Positions 1 to 9,163 are shown, numbered from the stretch's first letter. The stretch is DNA of 64,000 bases from Brucella thiophenivorans (GCF_002252445.1 NZ_NNRJ01000051.1:310001-374000), one strand, 5' to 3'. Numbers and translations: made by a program. The notes: generated by a model not told the origin, from the letters alone.

Positions 1-610
1 TCACGCCCTGCGCCAGAGCCGGGAATGTTTCACCTAGTGGCATTGGAGTTGGGGTCGCGCCCATCGCTTCAAAGGTCTTGATCTGCATGACATTGTTAGG
101 CACGCGGATTTTCATACCCTTGAGGTCTTCAGGTGTGCGGATCGGTTTTTTGGAAATGATCTGACGAATACCGTAGAGGTAGTTCGGCATCACAATGTGA
201 ATGCCTTTTTTCTTCAGCTCGTCACTCTTTCCCTGGAACCAATCGCCGTCATAAACTTTGAAAAGCTGTGCCGGATCATCCGTCAGGAACGGGCCATAAA
301 GCACGCCAAGGTCCGGGTCATATTCTGCCAGAAAGCCAACGTCGGAAATCGTGACGACATTGAGGCCCATCATCGCCTGCTCTGTCACATCCTTCTTGGA
401 GCCGAGCTGCGAACTTGGATAAAGCTCAAGCGTGATTTCGCCATTGCTGCGCTTGGCAAGATCGTCTTTCCAGTAATGCATCACCTCATCAAAAGGCTCG
501 CCGGGGTTGTTTTCATAGGCAACTTTGATCGACACATTGGCAGCATAGGCTACCACGCTTCCTGCCAGCAACATGCTTGCTGCGATCATTCCGGTAACGA
601 GTTTTTTCAT
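1..610 (-). CDS. TRAP transporter substrate-binding protein, DctP family (3' end beyond window)
   Basis: Periplasmic binding component of a TRAP importer for an organic or sugar acid. The reading frame starts at the ATG at 610 behind an SD of GGGAGGAAT and is still open at base 1, giving 203 codons. It has a signal peptide (MKKLVTGMIAASMLLAG, then AYA before mature NVSIKVAYEN). The downstream text is typical DctP: an ELYPSSQLG segment, a DPDLGVLYGPF segment, and a C-terminal part with LKGMKIRVPNN. It sits downstream of the dehydrogenase and altronate dehydratase on the same strand, so a hexuronate or aldonate substrate is inferred. The membrane components would lie beyond base 1. Confidence 0.85.
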   Translation of the reverse strand, partial: MKKLVTGMIAASMLLAGSVVAYAANVSIKVAYENNPGEPFDEVMHYWKDDLAKRSNGEITLELYPSSQLGSKKDVTEQAMMGLNVVTISDVGFLAEYDPDLGVLYGPFLTDDPAQLFKVYDGDWFQGKSDELKKKGIHIVMPNYLYGIRQIISKKPIRTPEDLKGMKIRVPNNVMQIKTFEAMGATPTPMPLGETFPALAQGV

Positions 611-712
611 GGTATTCCTCCCGTTTAGGGTCTTCAAACAAATGGCCACGAGGCCGGTTTCCTCCACTAGCGCTCAATGCCGTCCTTCCCGACACAGAGC
701 ATTTGCTTCGAT

Positions 713-1729
713 TCAGTTGCGTTCAATGATGATTTTCAGAACGTTGCGGTCACCGTCCCAAAAGGGCAGCGCCTGTTCTGCTTCGTCGAAAGGAAATATC
801 TTTGAGATTAGCTGATCTGCATTGCTTCCCAGCTTCTCCAAATGTGTGATCACAGCCTCAAAATCGGTCAGCGTCGCATTGCGCGAACCCATGATGTCGA
901 GTTCTTTGAGGTTGAAGAATTGTGTCTGGTAAGTCACCGGCGACTTGGAATAGCCGACATAAACGACACGCCCCGCAAAGCCTGCGAGGTCAACCGCTTG
1001 CGTGAAAGTGATCGGCAGACCAACCGCTTCAAAGGCGACATCCACGCCGTCATCACTGGTAAGCTCTTGCACCTTTGCGACAACATCTTCGCCGCCCGGC
1101 AGTGTATGTGTTGCGCCAAACTTCAGCGCCAGTTCACGCTTTTCAGCACTCGGATCAATAGCAATAACCCTGGCACCGCGCGCAACTGCGCCGATCAATA
1201 CACCCATGCCGATCATGCCACAGCCAAGCACCGCAACCGTATCACCGGCCAGAACGCGGCCACGTTCGACCGCATGGAAACCAACTGAAAGCGGCTCGAC
1301 CAGTGCGAGATGACGCGGAGCAAGCGTATCGTTCAGGATGAGCTTTTCCGCGGGCAGAACAATCTGTTCCGCCAGTCCGCCATTCTGCTGCACGCCAAGC
1401 GTTTTGTTGTAGCGGCAGGCGTTCAAGCGGCCTTTGCGGCATGACGAACACTGACCGCAGTTGGTGTAAGGAAGCACGATGACGCGCTTGCCCTTAGCAT
1501 AAGCGGCACTGACGCCCTCACCGGCTTCGATGATCTCACCACCAATTTCATGACCCGGAATTCGCGGCAGTTCCACCAGAGGATTTAACCCCTTGAACGT
1601 ATTGAGATCGCTGCCGCAAAGCCCCACATGTTTTATGCTCACCCGGACATGTCCGGGCAAGAGCGGTGCTTCGGGAATTTCAGCAAAACGAGTTACGTTT
1701 TCGCTCTCAATACGCAGAGCTTTGACCAT
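713..1729 (-). CDS. Zn-dependent medium-chain alcohol dehydrogenase, L-galactonate/sugar-acid 5-dehydrogenase type
   Basis: Medium-chain dehydrogenase that probably oxidises a sugar acid or polyol with NAD(P). Visible motifs are LCGSD with the catalytic Cys, PGHEIGGE, and the structural zinc lobe CGQCSSCRKGRLNAC. A Rossmann segment follows (VLGCGMIGMG) and a C-terminal MGSRNAT. The CGxD and MGSRNAT motifs resemble LgoD (YjjN) of E. coli, which converts L-galactonate to D-tagaturonate. I chose the ATG at 1729 (MVKALRIE) because AGGA stands 8 bases upstream; an in-frame ATG at 1753 has no visible SD. It lies directly downstream of altronate dehydratase in one operon. The substrate is inferred from the neighbours; another hexonate or polyol is possible. 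Confidence 0.8.
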   Translation of the reverse strand: MVKALRIESENVTRFAEIPEAPLLPGHVRVSIKHVGLCGSDLNTFKGLNPLVELPRIPGHEIGGEIIEAGEGVSAAYAKGKRVIVLPYTNCGQCSSCRKGRLNACRYNKTLGVQQNGGLAEQIVLPAEKLILNDTLAPRHLALVEPLSVGFHAVERGRVLAGDTVAVLGCGMIGMGVLIGAVARGARVIAIDPSAEKRELALKFGATHTLPGGEDVVAKVQELTSDDGVDVAFEAVGLPITFTQAVDLAGFAGRVVYVGYSKSPVTYQTQFFNLKELDIMGSRNATLTDFEAVITHLEKLGSNADQLISKIFPFDEAEQALPFWDGDRNVLKIIIERN

Positions 1730-1765
1730 CGAAATATTCCTGTAGTTGTTCATTGAATGGGCAGA

Positions 1766-3310
1766 TCAGGTGACGGCGCCGACCTGCCACGGTACGAATT
1801 CGTTATCGCCATAGTCGTAGATTTCGCTCAGCGTCTGCTCACCGGAAGCGACTGCGATAATATGCTCGAAAATGCGCGTGCCGGACTCTTCAATGGTCTC
1901 ATCACCGGTGACGATGCCGCCGCAATTGAAGTCCATGTCTTCCTTCATGTGCTCGTACATTTCGGAATTGGTCGCGATCTTGATGCAGGGCGCTGGCTTA
2001 AAGCCCGAAACCGAGCCACGGCCCGTAGTGAAGCAGATCACGTTACAACCGCCCGCCACCTGTCCTGTTACAGCAACCGGGTCATAGCCCGGCGTATCCA
2101 TGAAGGTGAAACCCTGTTCGGTTACGGTTTCAGCAAATTCATAGACAGCCTTGAGCGGCATCGAGCCACCCTTGGCAACAGCACCCAGCGACTTTTCTAG
2201 GATGGTGGTGAGGCCACCGAGCTTGTTGCCGTGTGATGGGTTGTTGTTGAGTTCATCGCCGTTGCGGGCTGTATAATCGCGCCACCAGTCGATGCGCTGG
2301 AGCAGCTTTTCCGCAACCGCAGGCGTAACAGCGCGGCGTGTCAGAAGATGTTCAGCGCCATAGATTTCAGGTGTTTCTGCCAGAACAGTTGTGCCGCCAT
2401 TGCGCACAATAAGATCAGACGCATAACCCAAAGCCGGATTGGCAGAGATGCCAGAATAACCGTCAGAACCGCCACATTCGAGCGCAACTTTCAGCTTCGA
2501 CAAAGGCTGCGACGTACGCTTGGCGGAGTTCACCAGCGGCAGCATTTCCTTTATCTCGGCAATCGCATGATCGATTGTCTTGCGAGTGCCACCATGCTGT
2601 TGGATCGTCATGGTGCGAAGACGTGCGCCCTCTTCCATACGATAATGTTCCATAATCGGCGCGATCTGGTTGGTTTCGCAACCAAGACCAATAAGCAATA
2701 TGCCACCGAAATTCGGATGCTTGGCATAGCCCTGAATGGTACGGGTCAGCAGCCGATAACCTTCCGATTTGGTGTTGAGTGCGCAGCCGCTGCCATGCGT
2801 CAGTGCCACCACACCATCAACGTTATCAAAGCCATCAAGACCACCCATGCGATTGAAATAATCGGCAATGTAGCGAGATACGGTCGCAGAGCAGTTTACC
2901 GATGAAATGACACCGATATAGTTGCGCGTACCGACACCGCCAAAGCCCCGATCATAGCCCATGAACTGACGGCGCTCAGCTTCCGGCAGCATACCGCGTT
3001 CTTCAATATCGACCGAAAATTGATGTTCATGCTCGGATGGCAGCATTGCGAGATTGTGAAGGTGCACATGTTCACCTACCGCAATATCCTGAATGGCAAC
3101 ACCAATCACCTGCCCATATTTGTGCACTTCCTTGCCCGCTGAAATGTTGTGCAAAGCCACCTTGTGGCCACGCCCGATCAAATCACGCGCGACGATATCG
3201 CCAAGTCCAATCGGATTGCCCGCACGGACCGAAATACGCGCAACCGCAACATCATCTGACGGATGCAAAAGGATTACCGGCGTCACAGCCGAGACAGCCT
3301 TGTCGTTCAT
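1766..3310 (-). CDS. uxaA: Altronate dehydratase, UxaA family
   Basis: Dehydrates D-altronate to 2-keto-3-deoxygluconate (UxaA/GarD family, metal dependent). It is 514 residues, the full family length. The N-terminal SAF-type domain covers roughly residues 10-90 and the catalytic part starts near FMGYDRGFGGVGTRNY. It includes SSVNCSATVS, the HGSGCA motif and a C-terminal CGGIVTGDETIEESG segment. Upstream is a GntR regulator on the same strand, downstream the dehydrogenase and TRAP binding protein. UxaA and GarD (galactarate dehydratase) are hard to separate by eye. The divergent tagaturonate-reductase-like gene favours altronate as substrate. Confidence 0.87.
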   Translation of the reverse strand: MNDKAVSAVTPVILLHPSDDVAVARISVRAGNPIGLGDIVARDLIGRGHKVALHNISAGKEVHKYGQVIGVAIQDIAVGEHVHLHNLAMLPSEHEHQFSVDIEERGMLPEAERRQFMGYDRGFGGVGTRNYIGVISSVNCSATVSRYIADYFNRMGGLDGFDNVDGVVALTHGSGCALNTKSEGYRLLTRTIQGYAKHPNFGGILLIGLGCETNQIAPIMEHYRMEEGARLRTMTIQQHGGTRKTIDHAIAEIKEMLPLVNSAKRTSQPLSKLKVALECGGSDGYSGISANPALGYASDLIVRNGGTTVLAETPEIYGAEHLLTRRAVTPAVAEKLLQRIDWWRDYTARNGDELNNNPSHGNKLGGLTTILEKSLGAVAKGGSMPLKAVYEFAETVTEQGFTFMDTPGYDPVAVTGQVAGGCNVICFTTGRGSVSGFKPAPCIKIATNSEMYEHMKEDMDFNCGGIVTGDETIEESGTRIFEHIIAVASGEQTLSEIYDYGDNEFVPWQVGAVT

Positions 3311-3354
3311 AATTCTGACCTCACTCCCAAAACCACTACAGCAAATGTCCGAGC

Positions 3355-4059
3355 CTAATCCCGAGGCTCATTCTCCATCCATCGCTGCTTTGATGTATCC
3401 AGATGCGTGCGCATCGCTGTCTGCGCCAGAAGCGGATCCCGCGCTTCCAGTGCAGCATAAATCTTCTCATGTTCTGTCAGGGCATGCGCCCAAGTTTCAG
3501 CATTTTCGTATCTCGTGCGCATTTGGGCCGTGAGCGGACTATGTCGCTCGTCAAACAAGTCACGAATAATACGCACCACAACCGAGTTGCCCGACTGTTC
3601 GGCGATAATCAGATGAAACTGACGATCAAGCTCGATTGGCTTGCGTTCGGCCTCAATCTGCAATCGCATCGCGTCAAGATTGCCGCGCAGCCGCGTTAAG
3701 GCTTCCGTTGTAATCAGACTGCAGGCCATGATGACAGCACTGCCTTCAACAAGCGAACGGGCCTGCATGATTTCCAGCGGGCTTTCACCAATCGATCCGC
3801 CGTTCGCGGGAATACGGGTTTGCTCGGCAGCAACATAAATGCCGGAACCCATACGAATTTCGACATTGCCTGCGATTTCAAGCGCGATCAGCGCTTCGCG
3901 CAATGACGGGCGCGACACACCAAGCTGATGCGCAAGTTCGCGCTCAGCGGGAAGCCTGCTTCCCGCCGGAAAATGCCCTTCGCGGACCAAGGTCCTGACC
4001 CGGTCGGCAATTTGTTGATAAAGCCTCCGCGGTTCCACGGAGCCAATATGTTCGCTCAT
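3355..4059 (-). CDS. GntR-family (FadR subfamily) transcriptional regulator of the hexuronate locus
   Basis: DNA-binding repressor-type regulator of 234 residues. The N-terminal winged helix-turn-helix is classic GntR (RLYQQIADRVRTLVREG, GSRLPAERELA, LGVSRPSLREAL). An FCD ligand-binding domain follows, with HLIIAEQSGN and a final TAMRTHL helix. The ATG at 4059 has GGGAGAG just upstream; an in-frame TTG at 4071 is less likely. It sits between the uxaA operon (44 bases downstream, same strand) and the divergent reductase gene. It is therefore well placed to control both, in the manner of ExuR/UxuR. The effector, probably a hexuronate or aldonate, is inferred. Confidence 0.85.
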   Translation of the reverse strand: MSEHIGSVEPRRLYQQIADRVRTLVREGHFPAGSRLPAERELAHQLGVSRPSLREALIALEIAGNVEIRMGSGIYVAAEQTRIPANGGSIGESPLEIMQARSLVEGSAVIMACSLITTEALTRLRGNLDAMRLQIEAERKPIELDRQFHLIIAEQSGNSVVVRIIRDLFDERHSPLTAQMRTRYENAETWAHALTEHEKIYAALEARDPLLAQTAMRTHLDTSKQRWMENEPRD

Positions 4060-4108
4060 GCTCTCTCCCAAATTGGCCTTACCATATTTTGAAGATACAG
4101 AAAGCGCA

Positions 4109-4146
4109 ATACATTCTAACTAACTGAAAATACTAGTTATTGTATT
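4109..4146. promoter_or_regulatory. Imperfect inverted repeat between divergent genes, candidate GntR operator
   Basis: AATACA at 4109-4114 is mirrored by TGTATT at 4141-4146, and TAACT copies at 4117-4125 face AGTTA at 4135-4139. The position between the gntR start (4059) and the divergent reductase (4251) fits an operator for both transcripts. It is seen in sequence only; binding is inferred. Confidence 0.4.
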
Positions 4147-4250
4147 TTGTGTCTGTTTTGTCGCACCACGATCTAAATTGAATTCAAAGAGTGGCTTGAC
4201 CAATTTTGAGGGTTGCAATAGCTATTTCACAATTATCCAAGGGAGGAAAA

Positions 4251-5372
4251 ATGACCAATCAACCATCGATTCTGCAATTTGGCACCAGCCGATTTTTGCT
4301 TGGACATGTCGATTTTTTCATCTCGGAAGCACTGGCCAAGGGCGAAGCAATTGGTACGATTGCAATCGTTCAAACAACATCTAACCCTGAAAGCGCACGC
4401 CGTATTAGCGCACTGAACAGTAGCGAAGGTTATCCAATTATCATTCGCGGCTTACGCAACGGCAAACCTGTTGACGAAAAGCATTTGGTGAAAAGTGTAA
4501 CGGCAGCCTATTCCGCCGTTACCGATTGGCCAGCCATCCGCGCGCTTGCAACGCAAGTTCAGGTAATCCTGTCCAATACCGGCGATAAAGGCTTTGAGCT
4601 TGATGCAAATGACGACGTGTCATTGCTGACAGATACCGACCGCTTGCCGAAAAGTTTTCCAGCAAAGCTGCTTGTGCTGTTGAATCAGCGCTGGAAGGTT
4701 AATCCCGATGCGCCACTGTCGATCTTCCCGTGCGAACTAATCTCGCGCAATGGCGACAGACTGCGTTCCATTGTGCTCGATCTCGCAGAAAGCTGGAGCC
4801 TGCCGAAGGCGTTCACACAATGGATTGAAAGCAATTGTGTTTTCGCCAACAGCCTCGTTGACCGCATCGTATCAGAACCAATCGATCCGGTGGGCGCAAT
4901 TGCAGAGCCTTATGCAATATGGGCGATTGAGCAAGCAGACGGGCTGACTCTACCCTGCACGCACCCCGACATCGTGGTCACGGACAATCTTGCCCTTTAT
5001 GAGCGGTTAAAGCTTTATTTGCTCAATCTCGGCCATACGTTCATTGCAGAGCAATGGCTGAACGGTAATCGTCCGAAAGACGAAATCGTTTTGGAAGCCA
5101 TGCAGGAAGAAACAAACCGCAATGAGCTTGAAACGCTGTGGCGAGAAGAGGTTCTTCCAGTCTTTGCAGCAGATGGCATTGGCGATGAGGCCGAAAACTA
5201 TTTGATCTCTGTACGCGAACGCTTCCTCAATCCATATCTCAAGCACCGGATCGCGGACATCGCTTCCAATCACGCAGAAAAGAAGCAGCGTCGCTTTGCA
5301 CCCATCATTGCTCGCGCTACAGAACTTGGCCTCAATCTGGAGCAGCGTCGCTTGAAGGCCGCCGTCGGTTAA
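4251..5372 (+). CDS. Mannitol dehydrogenase-family oxidoreductase, D-tagaturonate reductase-like
   Basis: Polyol-specific long-chain dehydrogenase that probably reduces D-tagaturonate to D-altronate (UxaB role), feeding altronate dehydratase next door. The N-terminal LQFGTSRFLLGHVDFF segment is the family's nucleotide-binding start. The catalytic K-x4-N-x2-H pattern is visible as KLYLLNLGH. At 373 residues it is shorter than E. coli UxaB (about 480). I chose the ATG at 4251 because GGGAGGAAAA directly precedes it, although the frame stays open upstream. It is divergent from the gntR-uxaA-dehydrogenase-TRAP operon. D-mannonate oxidoreductase is an alternative within the same family. Confidence 0.78.
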   Translation: MTNQPSILQFGTSRFLLGHVDFFISEALAKGEAIGTIAIVQTTSNPESARRISALNSSEGYPIIIRGLRNGKPVDEKHLVKSVTAAYSAVTDWPAIRALATQVQVILSNTGDKGFELDANDDVSLLTDTDRLPKSFPAKLLVLLNQRWKVNPDAPLSIFPCELISRNGDRLRSIVLDLAESWSLPKAFTQWIESNCVFANSLVDRIVSEPIDPVGAIAEPYAIWAIEQADGLTLPCTHPDIVVTDNLALYERLKLYLLNLGHTFIAEQWLNGNRPKDEIVLEAMQEETNRNELETLWREEVLPVFAADGIGDEAENYLISVRERFLNPYLKHRIADIASNHAEKKQRRFAPIIARATELGLNLEQRRLKAAVG

Positions 5373-5827
5373 CACAACTACAATTGCTTAAAAAATAGCG
5401 GCGGCCTCCAGAAAATGCAGGTCGCCGCACAATAAATATAAAATAATAAATTATAAAAATAGTTCGTCACATGCTTGTCCGTAGTTCTGCCCCCGCAGAG
5501 ACAAGCACGCCAATTATTTATACTTCATTCAAAGTAAACTATCGTTGAGTTAGAAACTGAACGATAGCACTTACATTCAAAGCTCAAAATAACTGATACA
5601 GTCAAAATATGATTACACCAGTCATTTCCAGCAATACTCAATCACGATAGAGAGAGCATTTAACTGAACGTAACGTAGGTTCATATAAACAAACCGTCAA
5701 CGGAATGGAAACAGATTGTCAACAACAACACTCACATTGCCGTGATAAACTAATACAAAGATCGCATGTTAATATGCACTTACTGATATATCTTATCTTT
5801 ATATTAGATTTTTATTTTATATTACCC
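5373..5827. other. AT-rich intergenic stretch without a gene
   Basis: About 455 bases lie between the convergent reductase and pseudoazurin genes. The last 150 bases before the pseudoazurin stop are especially AT-rich. No credible reading frame or tRNA was seen. The only clear structure is the hairpin at 5473-5506. Either a small RNA or a decayed gene could be here, but I cannot support one. Confidence 0.6.
5473..5506. other. Two-part hairpin in the AT-rich intergenic region
   Basis: GCTTGTC (5473-5479) pairs with GACAAGC (5500-5506). An inner stem of TCTGC (5486-5490) and GCAGA (5495-5499) closes a CCCC loop, leaving a six-base bulge on one side. It is not followed by a T-run, so it is not a standard intrinsic terminator. 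Confidence 0.45.
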
Positions 5828-6274
5828 CTATTTATTTGTATCTAACGCTGCAAATATTTCCTCAAAACGCGGTTTGGCGCGTGAGGGGAAATCGACCTCG
5901 CGATACGCATGCGGGAGTTCTGCTTCTCCGACTTTGATGAGCATCACCATGCCCATACCATAATGCGGCGAGCACTTGATTCCATAGTATCCCGCCTGAT
6001 CAAATGCCACTTCGATTTCTTCGTTGATTTTGCCTTTAAATCCCGGATTTCCATCCGGCACCATGCCATCAATGGTCGCTGCGTTGTGGCTTTTATGGGT
6101 CGCGATGAACTTCACCTTGTCACCTGGAGCGAGTTTCAAGAAGTCAGGTTCAAACACCATCGATCCTTTCTCGCCTCGGTTCAGCATCTTGACCTCAAAG
6201 GTTTCGGCCAGCCCTGGAAATACAGAAACAGCCATCAAAGCTGCAGCGAGGAAAAGTCGTTTGCTCATTTTCAT
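5828..6274 (-). CDS. Pseudoazurin (periplasmic type I blue copper protein)
   Basis: Small periplasmic copper electron carrier. In the family, pseudoazurin donates electrons to nitrite or nitrous oxide reductase. From the ATG at 6274 it has 148 residues with a signal peptide (RLFLAAALMAVSVFPGLAE). The copper ligands are in place: His63 (KSHNA) and the C-terminal loop CSPHYGMGM with Cys101, His104 and Met109. ATGs at 6283 and 6268 are also possible; none has a clear SD. It lies just after the stop of the B12-importer ATPase on the same strand, so it is probably read from that operon. No nitrite or N2O reductase genes are in the window. Confidence 0.85.
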   Translation of the reverse strand: MKMSKRLFLAAALMAVSVFPGLAETFEVKMLNRGEKGSMVFEPDFLKLAPGDKVKFIATHKSHNAATIDGMVPDGNPGFKGKINEEIEVAFDQAGYYGIKCSPHYGMGMVMLIKVGEAELPHAYREVDFPSRAKPRFEEIFAALDTNK

Positions 6275-6285
6275 GCCAATCATAA

Positions 6286-7080
6286 TTATGCAGAATGTTT
6301 GAGTTTCAAAGCGCCACGATGCGGTGCGCGATAACGGATATGACAGCCTTGAACGCCATGATACTCGACATCGACTTCGACCCCGAAAACCTTGGCGATA
6401 CATTCGGCCCGCAACACGTCGCGCGGCGTACCAAGCTCCACAAGCTTGCCCTTGTCCATGACGGCGATCCGGTCACAAAACATCGCCGCATGATTGAGAT
6501 CATGCAGCGCCGCTATCACAGTCAGTTTCTGACGGCTGACAAGATCGAGAAGACCGATCTGGTGACCAATATCGAGATGATTGGTGGGTTCGTCCAGAAG
6601 CAGAATCTGCGGCTCCTGCGCCAAAGCGCGTGCGATATGGACACGCTGACGTTCGCCGCCTGATAGCGTGTGCCAGCAACGCTCTGCCAGATGCAGCATG
6701 TCGACATTGCTTAAAGCCCGTTCGACAATCGCATCATCCTGTTCCGACCATGGTGAAAGCGCTCCAAGATAGGGCGTGCGCCCCAGTTCTACGGCCTGTC
6801 GCACGGTAATACGATCTGTGGTGCCTGCCTGCTGCTCGACCAAAGCCAGAATACGCGCAATTTCGCGGCGCTTAAGCTTATGAATGGGTGTTTCGCCAAG
6901 CTTCACCTCGCCGGAACGGCTGCGCCGCACGCCGGACAATAGTGATAAAAGGCTTGTTTTACCGGAACCATTCGGCCCAATTATTCCGAGAAATTCCCCT
7001 TCCTTCACCGCAAGCGAAACATCGCGGAGGATTTCGATATTACCCACCGACCAGCCAATATTGTGTGTTGAAAGCATCAT
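6286..7080 (-). CDS. ABC transporter ATP-binding protein, cobalamin/iron-siderophore type (BtuD-like)
   Basis: Cytoplasmic ATPase driving the importer encoded just upstream. It has 264 residues with Walker A GPNGSGKTS, signature LSGGERQRV, Walker B ILLLDEPTNHLD and an H-loop in LHDLNHA. The ATG at 7080 overlaps the permease stop in an ATGA arrangement, which indicates translational coupling. The cobalamin riboswitch upstream of the operon argues for a corrinoid (or cobalt-linked) substrate. Family members otherwise carry haem or ferric siderophores. Confidence 0.88.
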   Translation of the reverse strand: MMLSTHNIGWSVGNIEILRDVSLAVKEGEFLGIIGPNGSGKTSLLSLLSGVRRSRSGEVKLGETPIHKLKRREIARILALVEQQAGTTDRITVRQAVELGRTPYLGALSPWSEQDDAIVERALSNVDMLHLAERCWHTLSGGERQRVHIARALAQEPQILLLDEPTNHLDIGHQIGLLDLVSRQKLTVIAALHDLNHAAMFCDRIAVMDKGKLVELGTPRDVLRAECIAKVFGVEVDVEYHGVQGCHIRYRAPHRGALKLKHSA

Positions 7081-8132
7081 GACCGCGCCCTCCTTTGTCC
7101 AAGCAGGAATGCAAAGGCCGGTGCACCGAACAAGGCTGTAATGACGCCAATCGGCAAAACCTGTCCCGGAATGATGATGCGCGATATAATATCTGCAATG
7201 ATCATGAAAATTGCTCCAATAAGTGCTGCCGCAGGCAACAACCTCCCATGACGAACGCCAACAACCATTCGCGCCGCGTGGGGAATGACCAAACCGATAA
7301 AGCCGATGGAACCGACGATGGACACCATCACCGCCGTCATCATGGCGCTGACACCAATCAAAATTGCATAGACTCGCCGCACGGGAATGCCGAGCGATGC
7401 GGCGGATTCCGTACCGAAGGTGAAGGCATCAAGTGCACGCGCATGCCAAAGGCAGATTGCAAGCCCGACCACACATGCAGGCAGCGCAAGCGCCACATCA
7501 GGCCAGCGCACCCCGGAAAGATTACCTAAGAGCCAGAACATGATGTCGCGCGCCTGCTCGGCATTTGCGGCCTTGGTCACTATGAATGAGGTCAGCGCGT
7601 TGAAAAGCTGCGAACCCGCAATACCTGCAAGAATGATAGCGCTGTTGTCCCGACCTGCCCTGAACGCCAGTAGCGAAACAAGCACGAAGGCAACAATCGC
7701 GCCGATAAAGGCCCCAACCGACAGCGAAAGCATGCCAGCGCCGATACCCAAAATTGCGACAGCAACGGCACCGGTCGATGCACCTGCAGAGATGCCGAGA
7801 ATATAGGGATCGGCCAACGAATTGCGCAGAAGCGATTGCAGGACCACGCCCGACATGGCGAGTGCTGCGCCACAGCAAGCTGCGACGACAGCGCGGCTCA
7901 ACCGATAGCTCCACACGATGCCTTCATCGATTGGCTGCAGCGTATAACCGGCATTCCAGACGCGGTTGGCGATAGTTTTTGCCACAACATCCAGCGGGAT
8001 TGCCGTTTCGCCAATGGCAGCGCCCAGCCACAGGGCAAAGAGTAACAAAACAAGCGCCAGAGCTGCGAACAGCACCCTGCCGCTCGCCCCTTTCGAGGTT
8101 AATAATCGGCCAGTGGCTGCGCGCATCGTCAC
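7077..8132 (-). CDS. ABC transporter permease, FecCD/BtuC family
   Basis: Inner-membrane permease of the importer, 351 residues with about ten hydrophobic segments. The family hallmark region is visible: GVVLQSLLRNSLADPYILGISAGAS is split here as VLQSLLRNSLADP then LGISAGAS. The C-terminal IGFIGLVIPHAARM segment is also typical. A GTG at 8132 overlaps the stop of the binding-protein gene (GTGA), and an ATG at 8126 is an equally plausible start. It is coupled by overlap to the ATPase downstream. The cobalamin riboswitch at the head of the operon predicts corrinoid transport. Confidence 0.88.
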   Translation of the reverse strand: MTMRAATGRLLTSKGASGRVLFAALALVLLLFALWLGAAIGETAIPLDVVAKTIANRVWNAGYTLQPIDEGIVWSYRLSRAVVAACCGAALAMSGVVLQSLLRNSLADPYILGISAGASTGAVAVAILGIGAGMLSLSVGAFIGAIVAFVLVSLLAFRAGRDNSAIILAGIAGSQLFNALTSFIVTKAANAEQARDIMFWLLGNLSGVRWPDVALALPACVVGLAICLWHARALDAFTFGTESAASLGIPVRRVYAILIGVSAMMTAVMVSIVGSIGFIGLVIPHAARMVVGVRHGRLLPAAALIGAIFMIIADIISRIIIPGQVLPIGVITALFGAPAFAFLLGQRRARS

Positions 8133-9163
8133 TTGTTCAGGCCCGAGGCTGCAATGGCATCCGCCAGTGTTTCAATGCCTTCGATGGTGCGGATGGTCGG
8201 GTTCATGGCCTGTGCATCCATATCGAAGACATGACCTTCCTTGACGGCAGGCATAAGGCTGGCAACCGGATCGCTCTTCAGAAACTCGCGCTTGACCGCA
8301 ACATCATCCGCCGGAAAACGACGACGCTCCATGGTGCCTGCGATGATTATGGTTGGATTGGCTTTAGCGATGGTTTCCCAGCCAACAGTCGGCCATTCTT
8401 CTTCGCTATCGATAATGTTGTTGATGCCGAGCGTTTTCAGAATATAGGCCGGAGCGCCATTCTTGCCTGCAACATAGGGATCAATGTCAAGTTCAGCACT
8501 GGAGAACCAGACCACGGCAGAAAGCTTGCCATCAGCAGAACCAATCTTCTTACGCGCCGCATCTTCACGAGCTTTGAGATCGGCAACAACCTGTGTACCA
8601 CGATCCTGCACGTTGAAAATCTGTGAAAGTTCTTCGATTTCCTGATAGATCAGGTTTATCGTGAAAACACCGTGACGCACGCCGTCACCACCGCCGGAAT
8701 TATCCTTGCCGACGCAATCGGCAGGAGAAGTATAAACCGGAATTCCCAGTTCTTCGAACTGTTCAGGCTTTGCAACAATGCCTTCCGGACCAACATGCCA
8801 CTGGAATTGTGCTGCAACCATATCCGGCTTTTCTGCAAGCACACTTTCAAAGCTTGGATCATTATCCGCAAGGCGTTTAACCTTGGCATTTGCTTCTTCA
8901 TAGCCCTTGAGAACCGGCCCAATCCAAACGGCTGTACCGACCATTTTGTCGCCAAGGCCAAGCAGATACATGATTTCCGCGCTGCTTTGACCAACGGCAA
9001 CGGCGCGTTGAGGCGCGTGCTTGAAGGTCACGTCGCGACCGCAATTTTTGAACGTCAGCGGATAAGTGGTATCTGCAGCAAAAGCATTGCCTGCAAAGCT
9101 TGTTACGAACAAGGTGGCTGCACCGATGAGTGCGCCAAAAGGCACATGGCCTAAAAGTTTCAT
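8129..9163 (-). CDS. Periplasmic binding protein of the B12-riboswitch-controlled ABC importer
   Basis: Periplasmic ligand-binding protein (BtuF/FepB fold) of 344 residues. It has a signal peptide (GALIGAATLFVTSFAGNAFAAD). The family core includes RAVAVGQSSAEIMYLLGLGDKMVG, given here in part as AVAVGQSSAEIMYLLGLG. The C-terminal WPTVGWETIAKANPTIIIAG segment is also typical. The ATG at 9163 is supported by GGGGAT upstream; the frame extends further but without a start signal. It is the first gene after the cobalamin riboswitch and is followed by permease, ATPase and pseudoazurin. Confidence 0.87.
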   Translation of the reverse strand: MKLLGHVPFGALIGAATLFVTSFAGNAFAADTTYPLTFKNCGRDVTFKHAPQRAVAVGQSSAEIMYLLGLGDKMVGTAVWIGPVLKGYEEANAKVKRLADNDPSFESVLAEKPDMVAAQFQWHVGPEGIVAKPEQFEELGIPVYTSPADCVGKDNSGGGDGVRHGVFTINLIYQEIEELSQIFNVQDRGTQVVADLKAREDAARKKIGSADGKLSAVVWFSSAELDIDPYVAGKNGAPAYILKTLGINNIIDSEEEWPTVGWETIAKANPTIIIAGTMERRRFPADDVAVKREFLKSDPVASLMPAVKEGHVFDMDAQAMNPTIRTIEGIETLADAIAASGLNK

